The notes under the pieces were generated by a model that was not told where the DNA came from, searched no databases, and was given only the letters and a program-made list of their open reading frames with translations. The position numbers and the translations under genes are program-made. Positions 10,945-20,638 of a stretch of DNA of 64,000 nt are shown here, in pieces (within the stretch, counting starts at the first letter, position 1; each line of letters starts with the position of its first letter). The DNA is from Chloroflexi bacterium bin20 (GTDB taxonomy: Bacteria > Chloroflexota > Anaerolineae > Aggregatilineales > Phototrophicaceae). The stretch lies in the NCBI GenBank assembly GCA_002238485.1, contig MPMG01000007.1, forward strand, positions 1 to 64,000. The letters run 5' to 3'.

Positions 10945-12315
10945 ATGGCAAAGCGGCGCAGCACCTACATTTGCGGGAATTGCGGGCGGCGCAGCGCTGG
11001 CAGGTTCAAAATATGCCCGCAATGCAAACAATTCGACACCCTACAAGAAGTAGTCGAGCAGCGCTCCATTGCTTCTGGCGTCTCCACAGGCGCGCCTGCC
11101 TCACAGCGACAGCCCCAGTCCCTGGCCGAGATCGACCCGCGCGCCGAGCCTCGCATCCGCTTGCCGATCGCCGAGTTCAACCGCGTGCTGGGCGGGGGAA
11201 TGGTGCCGGGCAGTTTGATCTTGCTGGGTGGCGAGCCCGGCATCGGCAAATCGACCCTGGTGCTGCAGCTTTCGGCAGCGATGGCGAACCACGGCGGGGT
11301 GGTCCTCTATGTCAGCGGCGAAGAAAGCGCGCGCCAGTTAAAACGCCGCGCCGACCGACTGTCTCTGGATGCGCAGGAGCTTCATCTGCTGCCAGAAACC
11401 GACCTGGCGAATATCATCGCGCAGACGCAGTCGCTGCAGCCGAGCCTGCTGGTGATCGATTCCATCCAGACGACCCGCCACGCCGGCTCCGATTCGCTGC
11501 CCGGTTTGCCCGCCCAGGTTCGTCAATGCGCTGGCGAGCTGCAGCAAATGGCGAAGTCCAGCGGCATCAGCGTCATCCTGATCGGACATGTGACCAAAGA
11601 TGGCAGCATCGCCGGCCCGCGCGTGCTGGAGCATATTGTCGATGCAGTGCTCTACCTGGAAGGCGATCCTTTCCAGCATTATCGGCTGCTGCGCGGGGTC
11701 AAGAATCGCTTCGGCGCAACCAGCGAAGTCGGCGTCTTCGAGATGCGCGGCAGCGGCCTGGTCGAAGTGCCTAATCCGTCCGAAGCCTTCATCGAAGAGC
11801 GCTTGGTCACGGCCTCTGGCTCGGCGATTGCCATCACGCTGGAAGGCACGCGTCCACTGCTGGTGGAGCTGCAAGCCTTGACAAGCCCGACGCCTTTCAG
11901 CAATCCGCGCCGCACCGCCAATGGGATCGACCCCAATCGCCTGCAGTTGATCAGCGCTGTGCTAAGCAAACGTCTGGGATTGAAGCTATGGGAGCAGGAT
12001 ATCTTCGTCAATGTCGTCGGCGGCTTGAAAATCGCAGAGCCGGCCGCAGATCTGGCGCTGGCATTGGCGATCGCATCCAGCTATCACGATCGTCCCATGC
12101 CCGCCGATCTGGCTGTCGTGGGCGAGCTGGGGCTGGGTGGCGAGTTGCGCCAGGTGGGTCAGTTGGCGGCGCGACTATCCGAAGCGCAGAAAATCGGCTT
12201 CAAGCGCGCGCTGGCGCCCCGGCTGCGGCGGCAGGCGGATTTGCCCGGCGGAATTGAGCTGATCCAGGCGCGCAATCTGGCCGAGGCGCTGCGGGCGACA
12301 CTGCCTTCAAGCTAG
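10945..12315 (+). CDS. radA: DNA repair protein RadA
   Basis: 456 residues with the full RadA layout: an N-terminal C4 zinc finger (Cys10, Cys13, Cys24, Cys27), a RecA-like ATPase with Walker A 'GGEPGIGKST' at 95-104, the RadA-specific 'KNRFG' at 253-257, and a C-terminal Lon-protease-like domain ending 'GELGLGGELRQVGQL'. RadA promotes branch migration during recombination repair. The ATG at 10945 is 4 bp after the preceding SGNH gene; the longer in-frame extension overlaps that gene and lacks family similarity. It converges on asnS. Confidence 0.96.
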   Translation: MAKRRSTYICGNCGRRSAGRFKICPQCKQFDTLQEVVEQRSIASGVSTGAPASQRQPQSLAEIDPRAEPRIRLPIAEFNRVLGGGMVPGSLILLGGEPGIGKSTLVLQLSAAMANHGGVVLYVSGEESARQLKRRADRLSLDAQELHLLPETDLANIIAQTQSLQPSLLVIDSIQTTRHAGSDSLPGLPAQVRQCAGELQQMAKSSGISVILIGHVTKDGSIAGPRVLEHIVDAVLYLEGDPFQHYRLLRGVKNRFGATSEVGVFEMRGSGLVEVPNPSEAFIEERLVTASGSAIAITLEGTRPLLVELQALTSPTPFSNPRRTANGIDPNRLQLISAVLSKRLGLKLWEQDIFVNVVGGLKIAEPAADLALALAIASSYHDRPMPADLAVVGELGLGGELRQVGQLAARLSEAQKIGFKRALAPRLRRQADLPGGIELIQARNLAEALRATLPSS

Positions 12316-12379
12316 CGTACGTAGCGATCTAGCAGGCGGGCAACCTGAACCAGGCTTTGGGAGTGAAACGGCCTTCTTT

Positions 12380-13717
12380 TTAGGGATACTTGCGGTTGAG
12401 CAGGCGGGCATAGGGGATGGTCTCGCGCACATGGCTCAATCCGCAGACCCAGGCGACCGTACGCTCAATGCCGATGCCGAAGCCGGCGTGCGGCACGCTG
12501 CCGAACTTGCGCAGGTCGAGATACCATTCATAGGCTTCGCGCCCCAAACCCATCTTGTCGATATTCGCCGCTAACAGATCGCCGTCGTGGATGCGCTCGC
12601 TGCCGCCGATGATCTCGCCATAGCCCTCGGGCGCCAGCAGATCGACGCTGCGGCAGACTTCTGGTCGTCCCGCCACCGGCGTCATATAAAAGGCTTTCAC
12701 GGCGGTGGGATAGTGATAGACGAAAATCGGCTTGTCGAATAGTCCAGCCAAAGCCGTCTCGTGCGGGCTGCCAAAATCTTCGCCCCATTCGATCGCCAGC
12801 TCGGCTTTGCGCGTCGGGTCATCGGTCTGATCGTGCAGAGCCTGCAATCGCTCGACCGCTTCATCATAACTGATGCGCGCGAAAGGCGGCGTGATGGCGC
12901 GCAGCTTGTCGATGTCGCGCCCGATTATAGCGAGTTCTTGCTGGTGCTTTTCCAGCGTCTGCGCCACCACATAAGCCACCATGCCCTCTTCTATGTCCAT
13001 CAGCTCTTCCAGCGAGCAGAAGGCGATCTCTGGCTCCAGCATCCAGAATTCGATCAAATGGCGGCGCGTCTTGGATTTCTCGGCGCGGAAGGTCGGTCCA
13101 AAACAATAGACCTTGCCAAAAGCCGCGATATTGGCTTCGTTGTAGAGTTGCCCGGTCTGCGCCAAAAAAGCCGCCTCGCCAAAATAGTCGACCTCGAAGA
13201 GCGTGGTGGTCTCTTCGCCGGCCGCTGGCGTGATGATAGGCGTATCGACCAACAAGAAGCCTTCGTTGTCCAGCCAGTCGCGCATGGCTTTGATGATGGT
13301 GGCGCGCACGCGCAATATCGCCCACTGCCGATTGCTGCGCACCCACAGATGGCGGTGATTCATCAGGAATTCAGTGCCGTGCTCTTTGGGACTGATGGGA
13401 TATTCCTGCGCCAGCTGCACGAGTTCCAGCGAGCGAATGCCGATTTCATAACCGCCGGGGATGCCGGGCGCGCGCTCGTCCGCCCGCACTGTGCCGCGAA
13501 TGATGACGGAAGACTCTTGCGTCAAGCCCCGCGCCAGTTCAAAGTCTTCGGGCAGCATCTCGCGTTTGAAAGCCACGCATTGCGCTTGCCCGCTGCCATC
13601 GCGCAGCAAGATGAATTGCAGGCGGCCCTTGCCCGTTCGGCTGTAGACCCAGCCCCGCAGGGTTACCTCTTGCCCTTCGTGGGCGGCGATATCCTTGATG
13701 CGAATGAGCTGGCTCAA
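12380..13717 (-). CDS. asnS: Asparagine--tRNA ligase
   Basis: A 445-residue class IIb aminoacyl-tRNA synthetase. The N-terminal OB-fold anticodon domain ('[18 protein letters not shown]') is followed by the catalytic core with '[19 protein letters not shown]' (motif 2) and '[16 protein letters not shown]' (motif 3), ending in '[14 protein letters not shown]'. The 'FRAEKS' pattern and the C-terminal region fit AsnRS rather than AspRS. There is no ATG near the start. TTG at 13717 has GGAAGGAT 8 nt upstream and is preferred over TTG at 13735. The gene lies 40 bp downstream of tsaC on the same strand, probably in one operon of translation functions. Confidence 0.93.
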   Translation of the reverse strand: MSQLIRIKDIAAHEGQEVTLRGWVYSRTGKGRLQFILLRDGSGQAQCVAFKREMLPEDFELARGLTQESSVIIRGTVRADERAPGIPGGYEIGIRSLELVQLAQEYPISPKEHGTEFLMNHRHLWVRSNRQWAILRVRATIIKAMRDWLDNEGFLLVDTPIITPAAGEETTTLFEVDYFGEAAFLAQTGQLYNEANIAAFGKVYCFGPTFRAEKSKTRRHLIEFWMLEPEIAFCSLEELMDIEEGMVAYVVAQTLEKHQQELAIIGRDIDKLRAITPPFARISYDEAVERLQALHDQTDDPTRKAELAIEWGEDFGSPHETALAGLFDKPIFVYHYPTAVKAFYMTPVAGRPEVCRSVDLLAPEGYGEIIGGSERIHDGDLLAANIDKMGLGREAYEWYLDLRKFGSVPHAGFGIGIERTVAWVCGLSHVRETIPYARLLNRKYP

Positions 13718-13757
13718 TGTCCTATCCTTCCGCAATTCGGCGCATTGTCAACACGAA

Positions 13758-14810
13758 TTATAACATAGCCCGCGCATCAATGACCTCGCCGACAGCCGCC
13801 CGCAGCAGCCGGTCATGCAGCGCCAGCCCCAGCCCGCCTTGTTCGGGGGCTCTCGCCAGGATGACCGCCACGCCAGCCTTGTCGAGCGCGCGCAGCCCAG
13901 CGAAGAGCCGTTCAGCTGCTTGGTTGCTGTTCCTGCCCAGGCTCTCGATTGGCATGTTCAGATCGTGAAACTGCTCGGCATCGCGCTGGAGCAGCAGCAA
14001 TCCGACCCTGCTGTGTTTGGCGATTTCGGCGCGCATGGCAGCATATACGGCTGCATCATCACCACGAAAAAGCAGCAGGCGCGCCCGTGGCGAATAATGT
14101 TTTAGCAGGGTGCCAGGCGCAGGAAGGGAATCAGCCCTGTCGTCAGCAAAATGCGGACTGTATTGCAAGTCGGGCAGCAGCGCGCTTAATGCCTCCAGCG
14201 AGATTCCGCCCGGTCGCAGCAGACGCGGCGGCTCTTCCACCAGGCTGACAATAGTCGATTCGACGCCGATGACTGTGGGTCCGCCATCCAGCAGCAGATC
14301 GACGTTGTCCGCCAGGTCGTCCAGCACATGCTCTGCGCTGGTCGGGCTGGGGCGCGAGAAGGTGTTGGCGCTGGGCGCTGCGATCGGCCGGCCCGCCGCT
14401 TGTATCAAAGCGCGAGCCACAGCGTGGTTGGGCATGCGCAGGGCGACTGTATCCAGGCCTGCGCACAGGTTGTCGGGGATGCGCGCAGATTTCCGCAGTA
14501 CCAGAGTCAGCGCGCCAGGGAAGAAGCGCCGACAAAGCAGGCAGGCAGATGCCGGCACATCCCGCGCGACCTGTGATAGCTGCGCCATCTCGGCGATATG
14601 CACGATGAGCGGGTCGCTGGCCGGGCGTCCCTTGGCGCGGAAGATACCGTCCACAGCTGCCGCGTCCCAGGCGTTCGCGCCCAAGCCATAGACCGTTTCG
14701 GTGGGGAAAGCCACCAATCCACCAGATCGGATGACAGTCGCAGCTTGGGCGATGAGGGCTGGATCGGGCGTCTGTGCATCGATTCGCAGGACGCGCGTGC
14801 TGCTGGGCAT
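13758..14810 (-). CDS. tsaC: L-threonylcarbamoyladenylate synthase (Sua5 type)
   Basis: A 350-residue protein of the long Sua5 form, with an N-terminal YrdC domain (residues ~15-200) and a C-terminal Sua5 domain. The YrdC domain shows 'GGLVAFPTETVYGLGANAWD', 'KGRPASDPLIVHI', 'FFPGALTLVL' and 'IAAPSANTFSRPSPT'. The enzyme makes threonylcarbamoyl-AMP for the t6A37 modification of ANN-decoding tRNAs. The ATG at 14810 has AAGGAC upstream. It sits directly before asnS on the minus strand, a sensible pairing because AsnRS charges a t6A-carrying tRNA. Confidence 0.94.
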   Translation of the reverse strand: MPSSTRVLRIDAQTPDPALIAQAATVIRSGGLVAFPTETVYGLGANAWDAAAVDGIFRAKGRPASDPLIVHIAEMAQLSQVARDVPASACLLCRRFFPGALTLVLRKSARIPDNLCAGLDTVALRMPNHAVARALIQAAGRPIAAPSANTFSRPSPTSAEHVLDDLADNVDLLLDGGPTVIGVESTIVSLVEEPPRLLRPGGISLEALSALLPDLQYSPHFADDRADSLPAPGTLLKHYSPRARLLLFRGDDAAVYAAMRAEIAKHSRVGLLLLQRDAEQFHDLNMPIESLGRNSNQAAERLFAGLRALDKAGVAVILARAPEQGGLGLALHDRLLRAAVGEVIDARAML

Positions 14811-14919
14811 GCTTGTGGCTGTCCTTTTTTCGCAGGCGCGGCACGCCCATAGCCTACTCGCTCGTCACGAAATGGCTAGGGCAAGTCCCAAAGCTGGCTG
14901 GAATATGGAAATCAGGGGC

Positions 14920-14925
14920 TATAAT
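14920..14925 (+). promoter_or_regulatory. Candidate -10 element for the SDR gene at 14964
   Basis: A consensus TATAAT at 14920-14925 lies 39 bp before the start codon. No good -35 was found at 16-18 bp spacing. Weakly supported. Confidence 0.3.
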
Positions 14926-14963
14926 AAAGGCAAGTCGCTCTCGAAATAGAAAGGCGGTGGGAC

Positions 14964-15917
14964 ATGACCATATTCGTGACAGGCGCGGCCGGATTCTTGG
15001 GCAATCTGCTCGTCAAACGTCTGGTTGCCGATGGACAGCCGGTGCGCGCTCTGGTGCGCAGACCCGCCAAAGCCAAGCTCCGCCTGGGCGATCTTGCCGA
15101 CCAAATCGAGATCGTGCCTGGCGATGTAACGCGCGCCGAAAGCCTGGAGTCCGCGATGCGGGGTGTGCGCGCTGTCATCCATACTGTCGCCATTGCGATG
15201 GAAAAGGGCGGACAGACCTACGAATCGGTCAATTATAAGGGAACGTTGAATGTGCTGCGAGCGGCGGAGATGGCTGGCGTCCAGCGTTTCATCAACATCA
15301 GTCAAAATGGCGCAAAAGCCGATTTGCCTTATCGCTTCTTGGCCAGCAAGGGTCGCGCTCAAGAAGTGGTGGCAGCCTCGACACTGGCTTGGACTGCGCT
15401 GCGGCCATCGGCGATATTCGGCGCGCAGGACGAATTCTTCAATACCTTCGCGCGCCTGCTGACCATCACTCCACTGGTCTTTCCGCTGATCGACGGCGGG
15501 GTGGCGGAGTTCCAGCCTGTGTCGGCACATGATGTCGTAGAAGCGACGCTGCGTTGCCTGGATGACGATTCAACCATCGGCGCAGAACTGGCGCTGGGCG
15601 GTCCTGACGTGTTGACGCTTGGCGAGATCGAGCGCCGTGTGCTGGATGCGACTGGCAGCATGCGGCTGCTGGTGCCCGTGCCAGCGAGTCTGCTGCGTCC
15701 GGCGGTGGCCTTGATGCAAAGGCTGCTGCCCGGCTCGCCTGTCAATACCAGCCTGCTGGAGCTGCTGGCTGTTCCTAACACTGTGCCCGACAATGCGCTG
15801 GTTACACGCTTTGGCATATCGCCAACACCATTCGCCGGCAAGCATATCGCCTACCTGCGCGACAACACGCTTGGCGATACGTTGGCGAAATTCTTCGGCA
15901 ACGCCACCATAAACTAG
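14964..15917 (+). CDS. NAD(P)-binding NDUFA9-like atypical SDR
   Basis: A 317-residue atypical short-chain dehydrogenase with N-terminal Rossmann motif 'FVTGAAGFLGNLLVKRL' (TGAxGFLG) and 'VIHTVAI' at the end of beta4. The usual YxxxK pair is replaced by 'YRFLASKGRAQEVV', which resembles the complex-I NDUFA9/YbjT group ('YxxSKxxAE'). The C-terminal half has 'LRPSAIFGAQDEFFN' and 'VSAHDVVEATLRCL'. These proteins bind NAD(P)H; some are quinone- or electron-transport associated and the substrate here is not predictable. The ATG has AAAGGCGG upstream. It converges on the glycosyltransferase with a 4-bp overlap of the ends. Confidence 0.85.
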   Translation: MTIFVTGAAGFLGNLLVKRLVADGQPVRALVRRPAKAKLRLGDLADQIEIVPGDVTRAESLESAMRGVRAVIHTVAIAMEKGGQTYESVNYKGTLNVLRAAEMAGVQRFINISQNGAKADLPYRFLASKGRAQEVVAASTLAWTALRPSAIFGAQDEFFNTFARLLTITPLVFPLIDGGVAEFQPVSAHDVVEATLRCLDDDSTIGAELALGGPDVLTLGEIERRVLDATGSMRLLVPVPASLLRPAVALMQRLLPGSPVNTSLLELLAVPNTVPDNALVTRFGISPTPFAGKHIAYLRDNTLGDTLAKFFGNATIN

Positions 15918-17047
15918 CGCAGCAATCGTTCATACAACTGCATGTGGGCATCTGCGGCCGCCGCAATCGAGAATGTCTTCAGCATGCGCCGCCTGCCCGC
16001 CACGCCCATCTTCTTGCGCAAGTCAGCGTCATTCAGCAATCGCAAAACGCTCGCCGAAAGCGCATCGACATCGCCAGCATCGACCAGAAAGCCAGTCTCG
16101 CCATGGGCGATCGTTTCACTTGGGCCGCCTCGCCCTGTGCTGACGACTGGCCTGCCGCAAGCCATCGCTTCCAAGTTGGCTATGCCATAACTTTCGAAGT
16201 CCGACGGGCAGACGAAGACATCGGCTGCCGCATATACCGACTCGATATCATCGCGGAAGCCGATGTATTGCAGCGAATCGCGCAGAGCCGGGCGCTGGGC
16301 GGCGCGCTCCAGAATCTGCTCGCGATAACGCTGGTCGGCAGATACGCCAAAAACATCATCGCCCGCCACAATGAAGCGGGTTTCGGGCAGCGCCGCCAAG
16401 ACCTGTTCAGCCATCGCCTGAAAAAAATGATGCCCCTTGACCGGCTGGAAACGCGCCACCATCGCCACCACCAGCGCATCGTCAGCAATATCCAGTTCGC
16501 GCCGCAGACCTCTGCCCAAGCCAGGACGAAATCGCGCGCTGTCGACACCCGTATAGATGACGGGCAAATGGTCAGGGGGCATGAAGGGGGGAGAACCCAC
16601 GAAACCATCGCGGATGGCACGGCTGCGCGCCACAGCCGGCAGCGACCGAAAGAAAGCGCGTTGCCAGACTTTCGGCTTGAACCACCAGCCCCACACAGTC
16701 CACAGCAGGGGCAAACCCAGCCGCCGCGCCGCCGCTGCGATGAAGGGCAAAGTATGATAATCGCTGTGCACCAAGTCGATGTTCTGCGCTACCAGCAAGT
16801 CTTCCATGCGCCGCACGACGGGGAATCGCGCCCACAGCGACGGCACAAACCAGGTCGAAGCGCCGCGATAGGGCAGGACATGCGCGCTCCAGCCTTCTGC
16901 TCGCCACCGTTGGCAGAGTTTGCCATTCGCAGGCACGAGCAGCTGTGGTGCAAAGCGACTATGATCCAGCGCCCCCGCCAGCGTGAGCAGGTCGGTTTCG
17001 CCGCCGCCCAGCCCCGTATACCAGGATGTGTAGAGAATGCGCTTCAT
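15914..17047 (-). CDS. GT4-family glycosyltransferase
   Basis: A 377-residue GT-B glycosyltransferase. The N-terminal acceptor domain starts 'MKRILYTSWYTGLGGGETD', with the glycine-rich loop of GT4 enzymes. The C-terminal donor domain has 'VVAMVARFQPVKGHHFFQAM' and the family E-x7-E block around 'CPSDFESYGIANLEAMACG', followed by 'GGPSETIAHGETGFLVDAGD'. It transfers a sugar from a nucleotide donor, likely for a surface glycan or glycolipid; acceptor unknown. A start at 17167 would extend into the upstream gene; the ATG at 17047 is 5 bp after the stop of the TIR-WD40 gene, so the two are probably co-transcribed. Confidence 0.88.
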   Translation of the reverse strand: MKRILYTSWYTGLGGGETDLLTLAGALDHSRFAPQLLVPANGKLCQRWRAEGWSAHVLPYRGASTWFVPSLWARFPVVRRMEDLLVAQNIDLVHSDYHTLPFIAAAARRLGLPLLWTVWGWWFKPKVWQRAFFRSLPAVARSRAIRDGFVGSPPFMPPDHLPVIYTGVDSARFRPGLGRGLRRELDIADDALVVAMVARFQPVKGHHFFQAMAEQVLAALPETRFIVAGDDVFGVSADQRYREQILERAAQRPALRDSLQYIGFRDDIESVYAAADVFVCPSDFESYGIANLEAMACGRPVVSTGRGGPSETIAHGETGFLVDAGDVDALSASVLRLLNDADLRKKMGVAGRRRMLKTFSIAAAADAHMQLYERLLR

Positions 17048-17052
17048 GCCGC

Positions 17053-20000
17053 TCACAGGCACAGCGGGCGCGCGTTGTATTTCTCGCGTTCGGCGCAGGT
17101 CAAGGGTCGTGGTTGGTATTCGCTTTCGATACGCTCCAGCAGAGAATCGATGTTTTCCAACTGCCACAGCCGAAAGACATCGTCGCTGTCGCGAGTGACA
17201 AATTGCGCAGCATCGGGACTATAGCTGAAATCTGCGACTGGCAGTGCATGCGAGAAGCGAGCCACAAGCTCACCCGATGCGCTATGCCACAAGTGCAATT
17301 CGCTGCCAGCCGCCGCCAGCAGCCTTCCAGCGCCGGGCAAGACCGCCAATTTGCGCGCTACGAGCGATTCGCCCGCCATGCGTCGCCGCAACCTGCCATC
17401 GGTCGTAGCGAGGACGATGATGCTTCCATCCGTTTGCGCCAGCGCCAATGACGCCCCGTCCGCTGCCAGCGCGCCCATCCTTACATTCACCAGCAAATGC
17501 CGCTGCGCCGAATAATCGTCCAGCGACAGCCTGGTCAACGTTGCCAGTCCCTCGTCCAACGGCACAAAAAATACCAGCGCATCGTCATGGAAAGCCGCTT
17601 GGGCATCGGCAGTCACCCCCATAGGGAACGCGGCCAGGGTCGATCCGTCTTGTGCATCCCATACCAGCGCCAGCTCGGCATGCAAGCTCACGAAGCGCTG
17701 CCCATCCGCCGCGAATACGACCTCGCGCGCCATGCCAGCGTCCCCCAGTCCCAAAGCTCGTGGCTCTGCAAATTCGGCGTTAAGCAGCCACATGATTCTG
17801 TTATCGACTGCCACCAGAGCGCTGCCGTCTACCGCCAGATATATCGCGCGAAGATTGTCGAGAGGTGCTTGCCAACTGCGGATTTCTGCGCCCGTGTCGG
17901 TCGCATGGATTGTCGCGATTTCGCCATCGTGCACAGCCAGGAACTTGCCGGCGCTGGCCCAGAGACCTGCTGGCAACCCTTTGTCCGCTACACTTTCGTC
18001 AGGAAGCTGCATCTGCACACCATCTTCGCTGACCAGCAGCAGACTGCCTGCGGCAATGGTGGTTCCTGGCAAAGCGCCGGGTACGATCTGGGCTGCTGAC
18101 GAAGCGCCAATCTCGTGGACGAGCCTGCCATCTGCGCTCGACCACCAGACCAGCCGTCCGTCCCTGGTCGCAGACAGCAACAATTCATCGGCAAGGAATT
18201 GTGCCGATTGCAGCTGCGCCGCCAATTCCTCTTCGAATCTTTGCGCAACTTGCCCTTCGGCTATCGTCACGAGCGCCGCTTTTCTCGTGCCCGCACTGTC
18301 TTCGCTGACCATTAGCGCGATTTCATCGCCAAAAGCCACAAAGAGCAACTCCTCCGAATTGAGCACATCATTGGCTGGCGACGACCCGTCCAGGCTGTCG
18401 ATGCGCGCTATTACCTCGCCGCTTTGCAGATCGCGGAATAGGACCTCGCCGACATGTGGATCGTCGGGATAAGCTGGCAGGGCGCGCCCCCCACTGTAGC
18501 CAATCCGTCCAGCCGAATCGACGCCGCGCAGTGCAAACTCGACCGGCAACGAGTCCAGCGTTTCGGCCGCCCATTGCGCCATCTGTCGCTCATCCGTCGA
18601 CCAGCCGAAGATGATTTCACCATGATTGGCGGATGCCAGCTTGGCGATTGTCCAGCCGTCTTGCTCGTCCAGTTTTGCCAGCAATTCACCTGTTTCATAA
18701 TCCCATAGCGCCAGTCTGGGCTTGCCGCCAGCGCTGATCAGTCGCTCATTTGAAAGAAATGCCACTGCGCTGACAGGCATAACGTGCGCCGCGATTCGCT
18801 GTTGGATCTGGTCGCCGCGACGGATGACGATTTCGCCATTTTCTGCGCCGACTGCCAGCAGATCGCCAGCCGGGCTGTATGCCAGCGCGCTGATTTCATG
18901 CGGGTGGCCATCCCATTCGTTCAGCAAGCGCCCGTCATCACCATGGCGAATCTGCACGTTGCTGCTTTCGGCTGTGACAAGCGCGAATTCGCGGCCATCT
19001 TCTCGCACTTGCAGCAGCGCGCCGCCATCTAGCGCGAGACCAGCCTGTTCATCGGCGATAAGCCGCAGCAGACGATGCGCCGAGCCAGGATCGTCCAGCG
19101 CTGGTTGTGCTTCCCATGTCAAGGCGAGCGCCAATTCTGTATCGCCTGCTTTCAGCGCCTGGCGTGCCGCGTCCAGCAGGCGCATGCCATCACTGGAGCG
19201 CATGGGCAGGTGGGCTTGGGTGGCGCGGGCAGCCGTGGCGCGGGCTTGGGCGGTGGCTTGCGCTTCGATCGCCACGACCGTGGCTGCGCTGGCAGTTGCG
19301 CCGACCGACTCGCTGATGCGCACGCTGGTCGCCGCGAGTTGGTCGATCAACCCGACAGAGCCCTTGCTGGCAGCTGTGGCGGCGGCGTCGGCAAGCGCAA
19401 TTTGTGTTTGGGCGGCTTGTGTCTGGGTGGCATCAGCTTGCCTGGTCGAGATTGCCCCAGCCACGATTTGCAGCAGAAACGCGCCAACAGCGACCAGTAT
19501 CAACACCCCGAATACCAGGCTCAGCAAGCGCGCCCGCGAGCCGGTCCCCGAGCGAATGCCGCTGCTGCGTTGCCGGCGGCTGCTGTGAATGAATTCGACC
19601 TGCAACTGCGATGGTTTTGTTTGGCGTTTGTTTGCGCCAGCCAGCCAGCGCCGCGCTTCTTCCCACCGTTGTGTCGGCAGCAGGTGTTCATTATTGCGAC
19701 CGCTCGACCGCCAACGCTCGGCCGCCACCAACAACTCCGTATGCAGCCGCAGGTCCTCATCGACTTCCAGGTGCAGTCGAAGCTGCTCAATTTGCTCGAC
19801 CATATCGTCCTGGTCGCGGAAGAACAAGTAGGTGTTGTTGACGATAGCCGGATGAACTTCGACGCTGATATCGTCATCCCGGATCAGCGATATGATGCGC
19901 TTGCTGTGGCTGACGGCGTGCTGGATGAGCTCGTTGCACAGCTGGCTTTCGGCGCTGGATTGCGAGAGCACGATCGCCACCGTATACGCTTGTAGGATGC

Positions 20001-20163
20001 CTGCTTTTTGCTGTGCGCTTTCTGCAGAGAGCTTGCCGAAGTCGCTGTCGTCAAACCAGCAGTCGATGCCGCTCGCGCGCATTTGCGCCGCCAGCCGCCG
20101 CACAAAAACGATGTCCGCCGGGTGGTAGATGCAGAATATGTCGTGATAGGCAATGTCGTTCAC
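17053..20163 (-). CDS. TIR-domain, single-TM, WD40-like propeller protein
   Basis: 1036 residues from GTG 20163 (TTG at 20169 is the alternative; AGG precedes the GTG by 7 nt). Residues ~5-120 are a TIR domain: 'YHDIFCIYHPADIVFVRRL' and 'LSQSSAESQLCNELIQHA', in which Glu78 sits where TIR NADases have their catalytic Glu. Residues ~138-198 hold a linker seen in TIR/WD40 proteins ('LLPTQRWEEARRWLAGANK' and 'LQVEFIHSSRRQ'). A membrane segment spans ~212-236, followed by an Ala/Thr/Gln-rich stretch and, from ~350, a long WD40-like beta-propeller ('HPHEISALAYSPAGDLLAVG', 'ALPVADFSYSPDAAQFVTRD'). The cytoplasmic or defence-sensor role is inferred from family; the ligand is unknown. Confidence 0.82.
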   Translation of the reverse strand: MNDIAYHDIFCIYHPADIVFVRRLAAQMRASGIDCWFDDSDFGKLSAESAQQKAGILQAYTVAIVLSQSSAESQLCNELIQHAVSHSKRIISLIRDDDISVEVHPAIVNNTYLFFRDQDDMVEQIEQLRLHLEVDEDLRLHTELLVAAERWRSSGRNNEHLLPTQRWEEARRWLAGANKRQTKPSQLQVEFIHSSRRQRSSGIRSGTGSRARLLSLVFGVLILVAVGAFLLQIVAGAISTRQADATQTQAAQTQIALADAAATAASKGSVGLIDQLAATSVRISESVGATASAATVVAIEAQATAQARATAARATQAHLPMRSSDGMRLLDAARQALKAGDTELALALTWEAQPALDDPGSAHRLLRLIADEQAGLALDGGALLQVREDGREFALVTAESSNVQIRHGDDGRLLNEWDGHPHEISALAYSPAGDLLAVGAENGEIVIRRGDQIQQRIAAHVMPVSAVAFLSNERLISAGGKPRLALWDYETGELLAKLDEQDGWTIAKLASANHGEIIFGWSTDERQMAQWAAETLDSLPVEFALRGVDSAGRIGYSGGRALPAYPDDPHVGEVLFRDLQSGEVIARIDSLDGSSPANDVLNSEELLFVAFGDEIALMVSEDSAGTRKAALVTIAEGQVAQRFEEELAAQLQSAQFLADELLLSATRDGRLVWWSSADGRLVHEIGASSAAQIVPGALPGTTIAAGSLLLVSEDGVQMQLPDESVADKGLPAGLWASAGKFLAVHDGEIATIHATDTGAEIRSWQAPLDNLRAIYLAVDGSALVAVDNRIMWLLNAEFAEPRALGLGDAGMAREVVFAADGQRFVSLHAELALVWDAQDGSTLAAFPMGVTADAQAAFHDDALVFFVPLDEGLATLTRLSLDDYSAQRHLLVNVRMGALAADGASLALAQTDGSIIVLATTDGRLRRRMAGESLVARKLAVLPGAGRLLAAAGSELHLWHSASGELVARFSHALPVADFSYSPDAAQFVTRDSDDVFRLWQLENIDSLLERIESEYQPRPLTCAEREKYNARPLCL

Positions 20164-20294
20164 AGTCAAACCTGCCAGCCGGCGGCGCAGATACGCTTCA
20201 TTTTACAGCAATTTGAAATTGGCACGGCGTGCCAGGCAGTGGCAGCGTCTATGCAATCGCCCAGGTTCTCAGTAAGTCCAAGTCAGTCATGCAA

Positions 20295-20600
20295 TACGTA
20301 ACCACAAAGACACAAAGAGCACAAAGGACATAAAGGTTTATTGCCACAGAGGCACTGAAGTAGAACAAGGTAAGTCATGCAAAGAATAACTACATAGGAC
20401 GCAGAGGATGATGTAGGGGCGACACTTGTGTCGGGCGTCCCAAAGCGGAGAAGCGAGTGCGGCAAGCATGTCTACTTACTAACTTGGCACTACTTCTGTC
20501 ACTCAATTTCTGTTGGTTTTGTCTGCTGCCATGCTGCGAAAAAAAAGGCGAACCGGTGGCTCGCCCTCAAACGGTCCCCCCGAAAAGTCGGGGGGATGTG
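20295..20600. repeat. Repeat-filled intergenic region
   Basis: The gap of about 470 bp between the TIR-WD40 and nucleotidase genes holds no convincing gene. It carries at least four repeat-like pieces: an A/C-rich tract of 'CACAAAG' units at 20301-20336, with a related 'CCACAGAGGCA' at 20344; a 'GATGTAGGGGCGA' element at ~20409; 'GGCGAACCGGTGGCTCGCC' at ~20547; and the palindrome CCCCCCGAAAAGTCGGGGGG at 20576-20595. The third and fourth pieces recur together near 54.0 kb, and the A/C-rich unit recurs on the other strand near 33.2 kb. This looks like a landing place for non-coding dispersed repeats. Confidence 0.55.
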
Positions 20601-20638
20601 AAATCGGCAGGCTGCGTGCGGACGATTGCAGGGAAAGT

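Noticed and set aside
15944..17224. A 426-codon plus-strand open frame
   Set aside because: It is antisense to a glycosyltransferase with full GT4 motifs and shows no family similarity.
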